In this document: in pieces, positions 56,008-64,000 of the stretch
Numbering within the stretch: the stretch's first letter is position 1
Layout: the number at the start of each line of letters is the position of its first letter
Assembly: GCA_913056235.1 (NCBI GenBank)
Contig: CAJXMW010000004.1
Span: 248,001 to 312,000 of the forward strand
DNA from: an uncultured Fodinibius sp.
GTDB lineage: Bacteria > Bacteroidota > Rhodothermia > Balneolales > Balneolaceae
Length of the DNA: 64,000 nt
Direction of reading: 5' to 3'
Made by a program: the position numbers and the translations under genes
The notes under the pieces: generated by a model
Databases searched by the model: none
Told to the model about the DNA's origin: nothing
Seen by the model: only the letters and a program-made list of their open reading frames with translations

Positions 56008-56733
56008 ATGGATAAGGATAAACTGCTACGCCAATATTTGGACGGTGAACTGTCACCGGATGAAGAGCAGCAAGCGTTGCATGTGATTGCAGATGACCCT
56101 GAAATGCGATCGATGCTTCGGTTTGAACAACAGTTGGCTGACTCTCTGTCTGCAGATACATCGCTGCAAACAGGGTTTGAAGTGCCCGAAGGATTTGCCG
56201 ACAGGGTAATGCACAGGATTGAACAAAAGGAGCAGAGTTCTGCATCTGAAAGCATAATCCAAAAGCTAAAATCCTGGTATCAAAAATTGTGGATTCCTCA
56301 ACAAGTGCAATGGCGACCGGCTTACGGCTTTGTGATGGCACTGCTGGTGTTGTTTTCACTCTCGTATCCATTAGTGCTAACCCAAGTTGAAATAGGTGCA
56401 GAAGAAACTACCGAAACACAACAAGTGCAAAATCTGAACGATTCTGTGCAGCAGGTATCAACTGGGTCGGAAGAAGTGATGCTTCGTTTTGTCTATATCG
56501 ATGAACAGGCTAATTCTGTGGCTGTTGCAGGTGATTTTAACAACTGGGAACCAACGGAACTCACCAAACAGAATGTCAACGGTAAAACAGTTTGGACGGG
56601 CTTGGTTTCTATGAGCCGTGGTGAACATAATTACATGTTTGTGAAAAACGGTGAGAAGTGGATTACAGATCCTCTTGCACCGGTACAACGGGATGACGGC
56701 TTCGGGAATAAAAATGCGGTTATTTACATATGA
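56008..56733 (+). CDS. Putative anti-sigma factor with periplasmic glycogen-binding (AMPK/CBM48-like) domain
   Basis: 241 residues from the ATG at 56008. N-terminal segment LLRQYLDGELSPDEEQ is typical of anti-sigma domains but lacks zinc-binding Cys. One transmembrane helix lies at about 109-129. After a linker, the C-terminal 85 residues form an AMPK-beta/CBM48-type module (VAVAGDFNNWEPTEL, GEHNYMFVKNGEKWITDP) with the Trp and Lys positions of the glycogen-binding site preserved. The topology puts the sugar module outside the inner membrane. The sensor role is inference. Confidence 0.85.
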   Translation: MDKDKLLRQYLDGELSPDEEQQALHVIADDPEMRSMLRFEQQLADSLSADTSLQTGFEVPEGFADRVMHRIEQKEQSSASESIIQKLKSWYQKLWIPQQVQWRPAYGFVMALLVLFSLSYPLVLTQVEIGAEETTETQQVQNLNDSVQQVSTGSEEVMLRFVYIDEQANSVAVAGDFNNWEPTELTKQNVNGKTVWTGLVSMSRGEHNYMFVKNGEKWITDPLAPVQRDDGFGNKNAVIYI

Positions 56734-57986
56734 GATCTATTGTACTATTTATGCTCATACTATCTATCACAACAACCAATGCGCAGGCGCAGCGGTGGCA
56801 AGGTGTTGTGTCACTGGACTCTCGTGTGGGATATTCCACGAACACTTATCTGAACCCTTTTTTGTCTGAATGGGATTCTAGTATTGAGTCTGGTTACAAC
56901 CTAACCTCGGCGGTTATGCAGGCATACTGGAATAAGAATGCACATAACATATCTTTGACGGGCGGATTGCTTTTTGAGCCACTATTTGACCAGGCAACAA
57001 GCTGGAAAGGTGGATTGGGAATTGCGGGGTATAACTATCGATTCTCAAATAGCATAAGTGCAGGTATCGAAGTCGGAGGAAGTTATTTTACCTCTAATTA
57101 CAGCCGAACGGTAGCATGGTTTCAGCCAAAGGTAACATGGTTTATTACGCCTTTTACCTTACTTCGGATCAAAGGGGGATCGAACTTTCGAAACTACCAG
57201 AATTATCTCGAAGAGCAGTCAACAGGGAACCGATATGATTTCTTCGGGATTGAGTTTGAAACCTGGCCTTCCTATCGTTGGCAGCTGAAAGCAGGTTTGT
57301 ATGGATCTCTCACCAACTTGACTTCCCTGCAAAAAGGTTTTAGTACTAGTTCGACACTTACCTATCATTTTAATAACAGCACGCAGATTGGATTGAATAT
57401 CAGCGTTGAACAGTATCAATCAGAAGTAACGCAGCAGCAAAACGGGGGAAATGGCGGGCCGCCGATAGGAGATCCGGTTAACCAGCCGACGGTTACAAGT
57501 CTTGCCACTGATCGAATTTTTAAAGTAGGGTTGGAAGGGACATTGCCAATCAGTCAGCGGTTTTCAGTATTCGGAGCGGCAGATGTGCTTCGTTACCGTT
57601 CAGAAGCTTCAGATTTGAGCACTAATGACTATGAATTATCTGCAGGAGTACGGTATAGCTTTTCTCCAAAATTTGGAGGATCTGGCAGCAAGATTAATCC
57701 AGACTGGGAAGTGAGTGGTAGTAAGCAAGAAATACACGTACAGTATTCAGCAGATGGAAGGTTATATCTTGTTGGAGAATTTAACAATTGGAACAAGAGT
57801 GGTATTCCGCTCCGCAAACAGTCGGATAACACCTATGTTGCCCAGCTTGAGTTATCTCCCGGAGCCTATGAATATAAAATTCTTCAAAAACGTGGAGATA
57901 CTGAAACATGGCTCATGTTTTCAAACGAAACATATACCGTAAGTGATGGATACGGAAGTGAGAATGCAATTTTATTGGTTGAATAA
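56730..57986 (+). CDS. Outer-membrane beta-barrel protein with C-terminal glycogen-binding domain
   Basis: 418 residues. Signal peptide (ITTTNAQAQRW). A barrel-like region of about 300 residues has alternating aromatic strands (WFQPKVTWFITPFTLLRIKGG, YRWQLKAGLYGSL), then an AMPK/CBM48-like module (LYLVGEFNNWNKSGIP, PGAYEYKILQKRGDTETW). ATG overlaps the stop of the anti-sigma gene. The domain pairing with the upstream protein is the notable feature. Function unknown; could be a glucan-binding porin or scaffold. Confidence 0.82.
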   Translation: MRSIVLFMLILSITTTNAQAQRWQGVVSLDSRVGYSTNTYLNPFLSEWDSSIESGYNLTSAVMQAYWNKNAHNISLTGGLLFEPLFDQATSWKGGLGIAGYNYRFSNSISAGIEVGGSYFTSNYSRTVAWFQPKVTWFITPFTLLRIKGGSNFRNYQNYLEEQSTGNRYDFFGIEFETWPSYRWQLKAGLYGSLTNLTSLQKGFSTSSTLTYHFNNSTQIGLNISVEQYQSEVTQQQNGGNGGPPIGDPVNQPTVTSLATDRIFKVGLEGTLPISQRFSVFGAADVLRYRSEASDLSTNDYELSAGVRYSFSPKFGGSGSKINPDWEVSGSKQEIHVQYSADGRLYLVGEFNNWNKSGIPLRKQSDNTYVAQLELSPGAYEYKILQKRGDTETWLMFSNETYTVSDGYGSENAILLVE

Positions 57987-58001
57987 AACAGAGAAAGCAC
58001 T

Positions 58002-58901
58002 ATGAAACTTTATAAAGAGATATTTACAATCCTGTTTTTTGGAATTTTCTTTTTTGGGATATCCAGTGATATACAGGCTCAACAAAACGCAACAGGCAAC
58101 TGGATGCAGAAAGCACGAGAGGCTGGAATAGAGCAGTCTGTGTTATCAGATTTCCAGGAGCATGTCGATAACCAAAAAGTTACCGAGGAACAGCTTTCCT
58201 CGATTTTGAGGTCTGCTGTTTCAATGTCTGACCGGAATTTGCCGACGGATATTATTGTACAGAAAGCCCTTGAAGGATTCTCTAAGGGAGTATCTGGTGA
58301 CCGGATTGTATCTGTTGTTGGGCAGGTGCAGCAGAGCGTAGCTAAAGCTGCTACCATTATTGATTCCTGGATGGAAAAGCCGGAAGTCCGGGAAATGATG
58401 AGCAAATCAGGGGCAGGAATGCCGAAAGAAAAATTCAGGAATGAACTTGCCAAAGCTGCTTCTAAGTCTATCAGGCAGAATATTCCTTCCGAATCTCTGG
58501 ACAAGGTCTTCAGTGAACTTGGAAATAAGTCGGTATTGTCGAAGACTGGTCCCAGCGAAATAGTAGCGGCCGTGGGTATCTTGCCGGATATTTCATCATC
58601 GGCAAAAAATCCTCAGGCTGCAGGAGAGTTTGTTGTACGTGCCTTAAAAGGTGGATTTAAAGCTAATGAACTTCAAAAGCTGCCAACTGCAATGAAAATG
58701 GCACAACAGCGTAGCCAGTTGCCGGCTGCTTCAGTCATCGAGGGGGTAGCAGGACAGATGAAGGGTAATGTGCCTGCCAAGAAAATTTTACAAAACTTAT
58801 TCAATGGTAAAGTAGGAGGAGGACCTCCAGGTGATATTCCCAGGGGAATAGAAAAGAACAAGGGTAAAGGAAACGGCAACGGAAATGCCAATGGCAACTA
58901 A
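58002..58901 (+). CDS. Exported helical-repeat protein with Gly/Asn tail
   Basis: 299 residues. Signal peptide (SSDIQAQQNATG). The mature protein is mostly helical with loosely repeated units (LPTDIIVQKALEGFSKGVSG, GEFVVRALKGGFKANELQKL, LPAASVIEGVAGQMKGNV). It ends in a low-complexity Gly/Asn/Lys tail (GKGNGNGNANGN). No family recognised. 15 bp after the barrel gene, so in the same operon, and followed by a terminator. Confidence 0.8.
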   Translation: MKLYKEIFTILFFGIFFFGISSDIQAQQNATGNWMQKAREAGIEQSVLSDFQEHVDNQKVTEEQLSSILRSAVSMSDRNLPTDIIVQKALEGFSKGVSGDRIVSVVGQVQQSVAKAATIIDSWMEKPEVREMMSKSGAGMPKEKFRNELAKAASKSIRQNIPSESLDKVFSELGNKSVLSKTGPSEIVAAVGILPDISSSAKNPQAAGEFVVRALKGGFKANELQKLPTAMKMAQQRSQLPAASVIEGVAGQMKGNVPAKKILQNLFNGKVGGGPPGDIPRGIEKNKGKGNGNGNANGN

Positions 58902-58929
58902 ATCTTAAATACAATATTCACAACTAGAG

Positions 58930-58955
58930 GCCGCCTGGGAAGGCGGCTTTTTTTT
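58930..58955 (+). terminator. Rho-independent terminator of the CBM48 cassette
   Basis: GCCGCCT, GGGA loop, AGGCGGC, then eight Ts; 29 bp after the exported protein gene. It separates that operon from the DUF4382 gene. Confidence 0.93.
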
Positions 58956-59067
58956 ATGTGAAAAATTATAAAAAAAGTTGTAACCCTCTTGGAGTTCAGT
59001 CGTCATATGGACAGAAAAAGAAATCTATAGGCATTAATAGTTAATTAATCACCAAAAAGAGGAATAT

Positions 59068-59868
59068 ATGTTACGTAATAAGTTACTATCATTACCATTT
59101 GCAATAGTTGTTGCCTTTTCAGTTTTATTTACGGGCTGTGGAACTGGTTCCGATACAGGGGCCGGAACAATGACCGTGGAGATGACTGATGCACCTATTG
59201 ATTCGGCAGATGCTGTTAATGTGTTTATTGAACGTGTCGAAGTTCAATCACAGGATGGCTCCGGATGGATAACACTTAACGAGCCACAGCAAGAATACAA
59301 TCTGCTGGAGCTCGTCAACGGGGCAACAGAAGTCATCGGCTCAGCAGAACTGGAAGAAGGCACTTACAATCAGATCCGGCTGATTTTAAGTCAGGATGGC
59401 CATAGTGTCGTTGTTGATGGTATGGAGTATTCGATGAAAGTTCCAAGCGGAGCTCAAACGGGTGTTAAGCTCAATATAAATGCTGAGATAGAGCCTGATA
59501 TTGAATACGTATTATTACTGGACTTTGAAGCCAGCAGATCAGTTGTAAAAGCTGGAGAAAGTGGGAAGTATCTGTTGAAACCAGTGATTCGAGCTCATGA
59601 AAAAGCGATTACTGGAAATATTGCCGGTACGGTTAATCCCGTGGATGCACAACCAGTTGTTTACGCAATTGCTGATTCCGACACTCTTTCATCGACTATA
59701 GCTGATACTACCAGTGGCGAATTTAAACTTATTGGCCTGGAAGAGGGGACATATAGCGTATCTGTTGATCCTCGAAATGATGATTATCAGTCGAAGACGG
59801 TCGATAATGTAGATGTGACAGCTGAAGAAACCACTGATCTAGGTACGGTTGAAGTGTCAAGCAATTAA
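59068..59868 (+). CDS. DUF4382 lipoprotein with carboxypeptidase-regulatory-like end
   Basis: 266 residues. Lipobox LFTGCGTGS, then a DUF4382 domain (TVEMTDAPIDSADAVNVFIERVEV, a beta-sandwich of unknown function) to about residue 175, and a C-terminal domain of about 80 residues like the carboxypeptidase-regulatory fold (FKLIGLEEGTYSVSVDP). Probably on the outer membrane. Own promoter likely, after the terminator at 58930. Confidence 0.87.
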   Translation: MLRNKLLSLPFAIVVAFSVLFTGCGTGSDTGAGTMTVEMTDAPIDSADAVNVFIERVEVQSQDGSGWITLNEPQQEYNLLELVNGATEVIGSAELEEGTYNQIRLILSQDGHSVVVDGMEYSMKVPSGAQTGVKLNINAEIEPDIEYVLLLDFEASRSVVKAGESGKYLLKPVIRAHEKAITGNIAGTVNPVDAQPVVYAIADSDTLSSTIADTTSGEFKLIGLEEGTYSVSVDPRNDDYQSKTVDNVDVTAEETTDLGTVEVSSN

Positions 59869-59893
59869 CGGATGGCTTTTGTTTCCGAAGCCC

Positions 59894-59928
59894 AAGGCTC
59901 GCATCCCGTTAAGAGATGCGGGCCTTTT
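59894..59928 (+). terminator. Terminator after the DUF4382 gene
   Basis: AAGGCTCGCATC with GATGCGGGCCTT (one G-T wobble), nine-base loop, then T-rich; 26 bp after the stop. Confidence 0.8.
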
Positions 59929-59951
59929 CTATTTTTAGGAAGTGGCAAAAT

Positions 59952-59982
59952 AAAAAGCCCACCATGAAAAGCGGGCTTTTTT
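59952..59982. terminator. Bidirectional terminator between DUF4382 gene and miaB
   Basis: AAAAAGCCC at 59952-59960 with GGGCTTTTT at 59973-59981, 12-base loop. Mainly serves miaB on the minus strand; the T-run exists in both directions. Confidence 0.75.
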
Positions 59983-60008
59983 AATAAACATATAATTAGA
60001 CAGCTTCG

Positions 60009-61373
60009 TTAAGCAGCAACCGTTTCTTGCTCAAACTCCTCGATGCTACTCTTCTTTATAGGATCACCCATGAGCGTAGCTGATGTACAGTCAGTAATGG
60101 TAACTTCAACGTAATCACCCTTTTCATAATCCTCCCGATCGAAAACAACCATCTTATTGGTGTCGGTACGTCCGCAGAGCTGTTCATCAGAACGCTTACT
60201 GGTGCCTTCAACAAGTACCAGATGGCGACGGCCAATTTCTTTCTTGTTCCGCTTCTCCTGAATATCCATCTGCTGCTCGATAATCTCGGACAGGCGACGT
60301 TTTTTAACATCTTCGGGTACGTCGTCTTCGTATTTGCGCTGAGCTAATGTACGTCCGCGTTCAGAGTATGCAAACATATAGGCCAAGTCATATTCGACTT
60401 CGGCCATCAGCGACATGGTGTCTTCGTGCTCTTCTTCGGTCTCACCACAGAAACCGGTAATAATATCGGTAGAGAGCGTCACGCCGGGAATAATGTTGCG
60501 CATCTTTTCAACAAGCTCCATGTACTGCTCACGCGTATAAGGGCGTCGCATGCGCTCGAGCACATCGTTGTTGCCCGATTGCGCCGGAATGTGGATATAG
60601 TTGCAGAGATTTGGTTGTTCAGCAATTATCTCAAGCAGTTCTTCCGGGAAATCTTTGGGATGAGGGGATGAGAATCGAATCCGCATTTCGGGATCCACCT
60701 GGCTGGCCTTGTACATCAGGTCAGCGAATGAATTGTCCCCGTCGTCGTAGGAGTTTACGTTTTGTCCCAGCAGGGTTACTTCCTTATATCCCTGATCGCT
60801 GAGCTGCTGCAGCTCTTCTAAAATACTTTCGGCATCACGGCTGCGTTCGCGGCCACGGGTGAATGGCACCACGCAAAAGGCACACATATTGTCGCAGCCT
60901 CGCATAATAGTAACAAAAGCGCTGACATCGTTATCATTACGCCGCACTGGCTTGATATCGGCATAGGTTTCTTCCAGCGACAGCAACGTATTAGCTGCTT
61001 TTTGGCCATCACTTACATCAGCAAGCAGTTTGGGCAGATCACGATAGGCATCAGGACCTACAACAAGGTCAACCAGCTCCTCTTTTTCCATGATTTTGTC
61101 ACGAATACGCTCAGCCATACAGCCAAGAACGCCGACCGTCATATTCTGATTGTCGCGTTCCCGTTTCATGGCCTTAAATTCTTTCAGCCGATTCCATACG
61201 CGTTCCTCAGCGTTTTCACGGATAGAGCAGGTATTAACAAAAATAACCTCGGCGTCCTCCGGTTCATCCACTGGTTGCATGCCATCTTCCATCAAAATGG
61301 AGTTCACGATCTCGGTATCCGAGACGTTCATTTGGCAGCCGTATGTTTCGATGTAAAAATTTCTTTGATCCAC
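60009..61373 (-). CDS. miaB: tRNA-2-methylthio-N6-dimethylallyladenosine synthase
   Basis: Radical-SAM methylthiotransferase adding the 2-methylthio group to i6A37 of tRNA. N-terminal domain with the first cluster ([10 protein letters not shown], Cys in [20 protein letters not shown]), the radical-SAM motif [20 protein letters not shown] (CxxxCxxC) and a C-terminal TRAM domain ([13 protein letters not shown]). 454 residues, normal. Transcribed away from the CBM48 cassette. Confidence 0.97.
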   Translation of the reverse strand: MDQRNFYIETYGCQMNVSDTEIVNSILMEDGMQPVDEPEDAEVIFVNTCSIRENAEERVWNRLKEFKAMKRERDNQNMTVGVLGCMAERIRDKIMEKEELVDLVVGPDAYRDLPKLLADVSDGQKAANTLLSLEETYADIKPVRRNDNDVSAFVTIMRGCDNMCAFCVVPFTRGRERSRDAESILEELQQLSDQGYKEVTLLGQNVNSYDDGDNSFADLMYKASQVDPEMRIRFSSPHPKDFPEELLEIIAEQPNLCNYIHIPAQSGNNDVLERMRRPYTREQYMELVEKMRNIIPGVTLSTDIITGFCGETEEEHEDTMSLMAEVEYDLAYMFAYSERGRTLAQRKYEDDVPEDVKKRRLSEIIEQQMDIQEKRNKKEIGRRHLVLVEGTSKRSDEQLCGRTDTNKMVVFDREDYEKGDYVEVTITDCTSATLMGDPIKKSSIEEFEQETVAA

Positions 61374-61634
61374 TGCAGAGCTGTTTTTATTGCTGATAAT
61401 TTAGACTGCTAAATATAACGATTGATTCGCTCTTTTTGAAAGTGAGTTTCGCAGGTTGGAAGTTTGATGCCTGAGATCAGTTGGCAGATGTCGGATTTTA
61501 CCAGTTAATCTCGTTCCGTTGCTCTGCCGCGGGACGAGAGTTGGTAATTGCGCTTGGAGTTTTGAAGCGTTCACGCTTAAAAAATACATATACAAACGCT
61601 GCACCAAGCTCAGTGTTCAGTGTGATGAGAGTGA
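61374..61634. other. 261-bp intergenic region between miaB and DUF488 gene
   Basis: No gene or RNA recognised. It should include the miaB promoter. Confidence 0.5.
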
Positions 61635-61985
61635 TCAGTTTAGCTGCTGTTCCAGATACTCCTTCAGCGCAACAGCATTATTATGATCCCGATCTTCAGC
61701 AGCGTACACGAACGTGACGATATCATGTTTTTGGCAGATGGTGATAAGTTTATCAACCTGGTTATTGGTTTTCAATTCTTGATGATAGCGTTGACGGAAT
61801 CCATCAAACTTCTTCGGATCGTGGTCAAACCATTGCCGAAGCTTGTCAGAAGGAGCTAACTCTTTAAGCCAGTAATCATGGTTGAGTTCTTCTTTGCTGA
61901 CACCGCGAGGCCAAAGACGATCGACCAGAACTCGACAGCCGTCATCTTCTTCAACGGAATCATATGCTCTCTTGAGTTGGATCAT
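61635..61985 (-). CDS. DUF488 family protein (YeaO-like)
   Basis: 116 residues, with VLVDRLWPRGVSKEEL, ELAPSDKLRQWFDHDPKKF and TFVYAAEDRDHNNA. These are the DUF488 hallmarks. The biochemical role of the family is not settled. No partners nearby. Confidence 0.93.
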   Translation of the reverse strand: MIQLKRAYDSVEEDDGCRVLVDRLWPRGVSKEELNHDYWLKELAPSDKLRQWFDHDPKKFDGFRQRYHQELKTNNQVDKLITICQKHDIVTFVYAAEDRDHNNAVALKEYLEQQLN

Positions 61986-62108
61986 GGTCTTTAACCTTTT
62001 TTTAAGGTTGTTTGAAGTGATTACCCTTCAAACAATTTCGTGAATGGAGTTATCGCTTAAGCTGATGCTTGGACGATGCAAAGAAGTATATACCTCCACA
62101 AATCATAT

Positions 62109-62134
62109 AGATCCTGAACAAGTTCAGAATGACA
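62109..62134. repeat. Copy of the TCATTCTGA interspersed repeat
   Basis: The segment contains CTGAAC-AA-GTTCAG at 62114-62127, a perfect 6-bp inverted repeat. Its reverse complement begins TGTCATTCTGAACTTG, matching the left end of the repeat at 51815. Lies in the gap between pyrE and the DUF488 gene. Confidence 0.65.
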
Positions 62135-62208
62135 CAATTTAGAATTTAGCGAGCGTAGAGACTTCGCTGAGTCCAAGATGCATCTTTGTAACCTGCATCC
62201 TGAAATCA

Positions 62209-62850
62209 CTAATTTGGCCAGGTTTCCGGTGTTTGTCGCCATTCTGAAAGCGTTTCGAGCTGGTTTTCATCCACATAGCCATGCTCGATGGCAACATCAA
62301 TCAAAGTGGCATAATTGGTAAGAGTGTGCATAGGAACGCCGACTTCTTCGAAGCGGTTGACAGCTTTGTCAAATCCGTAAGTAAAGATGCTGAGCACGGC
62401 TTGTACCGGCACATCCACAAACTGCAAGGCTTCAATCACCGAGATGGCCGATCCACCGGTGGAAATGAGGTCTTCAATCACGACCGTTTTTTCGCCTTTC
62501 TGGATGCCGCCCTCAATTTGATTGCCGAGGCCGTAGGCCTTGGCTTTGGCACGGACATATGACATCGGCAGATCCATATTTTCTGCAACAAATGCAGCAT
62601 GTGGTATACCAGCGGTGGCCGTGCCGGTGATCACTTCCACATCAGGAAACTTATCGGAAATGAATTCGACAAATTTCTGAGCGATTTTTTTGCGTATCTT
62701 GGGATAGCGCAGCGTCAGCCGGTTATCACAGTAAATGGGCGAATTCCATCCCGACGACCAGGTAAATGGATCATCTGGCCGCAGGATAACGGCATTAATT
62801 TCCAATAAGTCGAGTGCTACTTCTTTTGCAAATTGTTGATCAATAATCAT
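62209..62850 (-). CDS. pyrE: Orotate phosphoribosyltransferase
   Basis: Fifth step of pyrimidine synthesis, orotate to OMP. 213 residues with ILRPDDPFTWSSGWNSPIY, GTATAGIPHAA, YVRAKAKAYG and the PRPP-binding VVIEDLISTGGSA. Alone in its region; other pyr genes absent. Confidence 0.96.
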   Translation of the reverse strand: MIIDQQFAKEVALDLLEINAVILRPDDPFTWSSGWNSPIYCDNRLTLRYPKIRKKIAQKFVEFISDKFPDVEVITGTATAGIPHAAFVAENMDLPMSYVRAKAKAYGLGNQIEGGIQKGEKTVVIEDLISTGGSAISVIEALQFVDVPVQAVLSIFTYGFDKAVNRFEEVGVPMHTLTNYATLIDVAIEHGYVDENQLETLSEWRQTPETWPN

Positions 62851-62931
62851 ATAAAAAACATTTCTTTGTTCTTTTTGCCGATCACTTCTTCAATGGTAAT
62901 CAATGTATGTTACGAAGGTATAAACGGTGTA

Positions 62932-63405
62932 TTATATTACGCCCAAAATGTACACAACTGCACGCAGGCTTAAAAAAGCATAAAATCCTGCCAGCAGGTC
63001 ATCCACCAGAATGCCCCAGCCTCCAGGTAGTTGTTGCAGCTTGTCGACCCCGAATGGTTTCTGTATGTCGAAAAAGCGGAAGAAGATGAATCCCCCCAAC
63101 AAAAGCAGGAGGTCATAGTTCAAAATACCGGTAAATGAAATGGCGATAAAAGTCATCCCTTGTCCTGCAAATTCATCCATTACGAGGGGAGAAGGGTCAC
63201 CGCCCCAAACGCGTTCGCATTCTTCTGAGACCCAGACGGTTAAAAACGAACACAGGGCCGTTAGTAGAGCCATGCCATACCAAGGGGTATAAACGCCCAC
63301 AAAATAAATAGGAAACAGTGCGAAAAGGCTACCCCATGTTCCTGGGGCGTTAGGTAAAAAGCCGGCATTAAAAAAACTGCCGATAATAGGTTTAAGTTTT
63401 TGCAT
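62932..63405 (-). CDS. pgpA: Phosphatidylglycerophosphatase A
   Basis: 157 residues, membrane protein with about four helices. Family motifs NAPGTWGSLFAL, VMDEFAGQGMTF and GGWGILVDDLLAG. It dephosphorylates PGP to phosphatidylglycerol, the step after PgsA. Its start overlaps the end of pgsA by 14 bases. Confidence 0.93.
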   Translation of the reverse strand: MQKLKPIIGSFFNAGFLPNAPGTWGSLFALFPIYFVGVYTPWYGMALLTALCSFLTVWVSEECERVWGGDPSPLVMDEFAGQGMTFIAISFTGILNYDLLLLLGGFIFFRFFDIQKPFGVDKLQQLPGGWGILVDDLLAGFYAFLSLRAVVYILGVI

Positions 63406-63988
63406 TCTCTGTAATTGAAAAAATATTCTTATTTATGTAAATGTATTCAACGCCGGAATAGAGGGTGAGCACCACGATAGCGATCATCATCCATCCCAAT
63501 ATTCCCGATTGCAATAGTCGGCTACAATATTCGCTAAGCCATACATCCGTTTCTACGAAAACGCCCACCATGAGCGCCAGGTACAGAAAAAACATCTGTC
63601 CCAGCGTTTTTACTTTTGCCGTAAAACGAGTATCCATGCTTAAGTTGCGGTAGTCGGCCAGAATACGCATCCCCGTTACGATAACATCCCGAAAAACAAT
63701 GATGCCGACGGCCCACCACGGAAATTGGCTGGCATTAATAAAGGGTAAACAGATAAAACCTGCAAAAGTTAGGAATTTGTCGGCCAGGGGATCCAAAAAG
63801 ACGCCGTAGTCGGTTTGGGCATGATATAGTCGCGCAATGTAACCATCAAAAAAGTCTGTGACCACCGCTACGGCAAAAATTCCAACACTTAATGCACGCC
63901 AAACGACCTCATCCTGGACATACAGCATGAGGAAAATCGGAGCCAGAATAATCCGTATGGAGCTCAGTATGTTAGGTAGTTGACGCAC
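63392..63988 (-). CDS. pgsA: CDP-diacylglycerol-glycerol-3-phosphate 3-phosphatidyltransferase
   Basis: 198 residues, inner-membrane enzyme producing PGP. The CDP-alcohol phosphotransferase motif is complete: DGYIARLYHAQTDYG then VFLDPLADK (D-G-x2-A-R, x8, G-x3-D-x3-D). The start is a GTG at 63988, preceded in frame by a stop two codons upstream, so it is complete in the window. Coupled to pgpA. Confidence 0.96.
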   Translation of the reverse strand: MRQLPNILSSIRIILAPIFLMLYVQDEVVWRALSVGIFAVAVVTDFFDGYIARLYHAQTDYGVFLDPLADKFLTFAGFICLPFINASQFPWWAVGIIVFRDVIVTGMRILADYRNLSMDTRFTAKVKTLGQMFFLYLALMVGVFVETDVWLSEYCSRLLQSGILGWMMIAIVVLTLYSGVEYIYINKNIFSITENAKT

Positions 63989-64000
63989 GGGTCAAAGATA

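Noticed and set aside
1-64000. CRISPR array, tRNA, rRNA, transposase, integrase or phage genes
   Set aside because: No regular direct repeats, tRNA-like cloverleaf or transposase/integrase motifs were seen in any intergenic region.

Overview
The window looks like chromosomal DNA of an FCB-group bacterium, most likely Balneolota (Balneolaceae-like). The signs are a SusC/SusD starch locus, a type IX secretion tail with the PNPFNPST motif on a secreted amylase, a type III glutamine synthetase, menaquinone genes, LptE/SusE-type lipoproteins, few Shine-Dalgarno signals and many acidic proteins. This placement is inferred from protein style, not from a marker gene. I saw no rRNA, tRNA, insertion sequence, prophage or CRISPR array.

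Layout. 1-5.7 kb: the end of aguB and a complete aguA (agmatine to putrescine), separated by a divergently oriented ECF sigma factor/Ser-Thr kinase pair, a possible structured RNA with its own terminator, and a twice-frameshifted small lipoprotein pseudogene. 5.7-29.8 kb: mostly housekeeping genes: gatB, tpiA, purD, menA-menC-menE, glutamine synthetase III, a CrtI-like oxidoreductase, two rhomboid proteases, ispG, small lipoproteins, pfkA, a cytoplasmic GH13 enzyme, a thioredoxin-fold protein with both catalytic cysteines replaced by serine, and pabC-pabB.

30.0-49.6 kb: a complete alpha-glucan utilisation region. A LacI-type regulator leads a forward operon with beta-phosphoglucomutase, a GH65 maltose phosphorylase, a lipoprotein GH13 enzyme and an SLC45/GPH-type sugar transporter. 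Facing it is a reverse operon, susC-susD-susE-secreted GH13 amylase-FnIII lipoprotein-periplasmic GH13 enzyme. Near-identical 14-bp palindromes of the TGTAAGCGCTTTCA type lie before both operons and overlap likely -7 boxes, so one LacI protein probably controls both. The SusD carries an inserted SusE/SusF-like starch-binding module, the most unusual protein architecture here. The inferred flow is: starch is cut by the surface amylase, bound by SusD/SusE, imported by SusC, trimmed by periplasmic GH13 enzymes, passed in by the transporter, phosphorolysed to beta-glucose-1-phosphate plus glucose, converted to glucose-6-phosphate, and sent to glycolysis (pfkA and tpiA are in the window).

49.9-64.0 kb: a MoxR/ChlI-like ATPase, ribosomal protein L31, an MBL-fold hydrolase, and a reverse cluster (sigma-54 activator, lptE, TPR protein). 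A forward cassette follows: an ECF sigma factor, a membrane anti-sigma-like protein whose periplasmic end is an AMPK/CBM48-type glycogen-binding domain, an outer-membrane protein with the same kind of domain, a helical exported protein with a Gly/Asn tail, and a DUF4382 lipoprotein. It separates miaB from the sigma-54 activator/lptE genes that often sit beside it in Bacteroidota. The cassette is a candidate undescribed glucan-sensing envelope system. The window ends with miaB, a DUF488 gene, pyrE, pgpA and pgsA.
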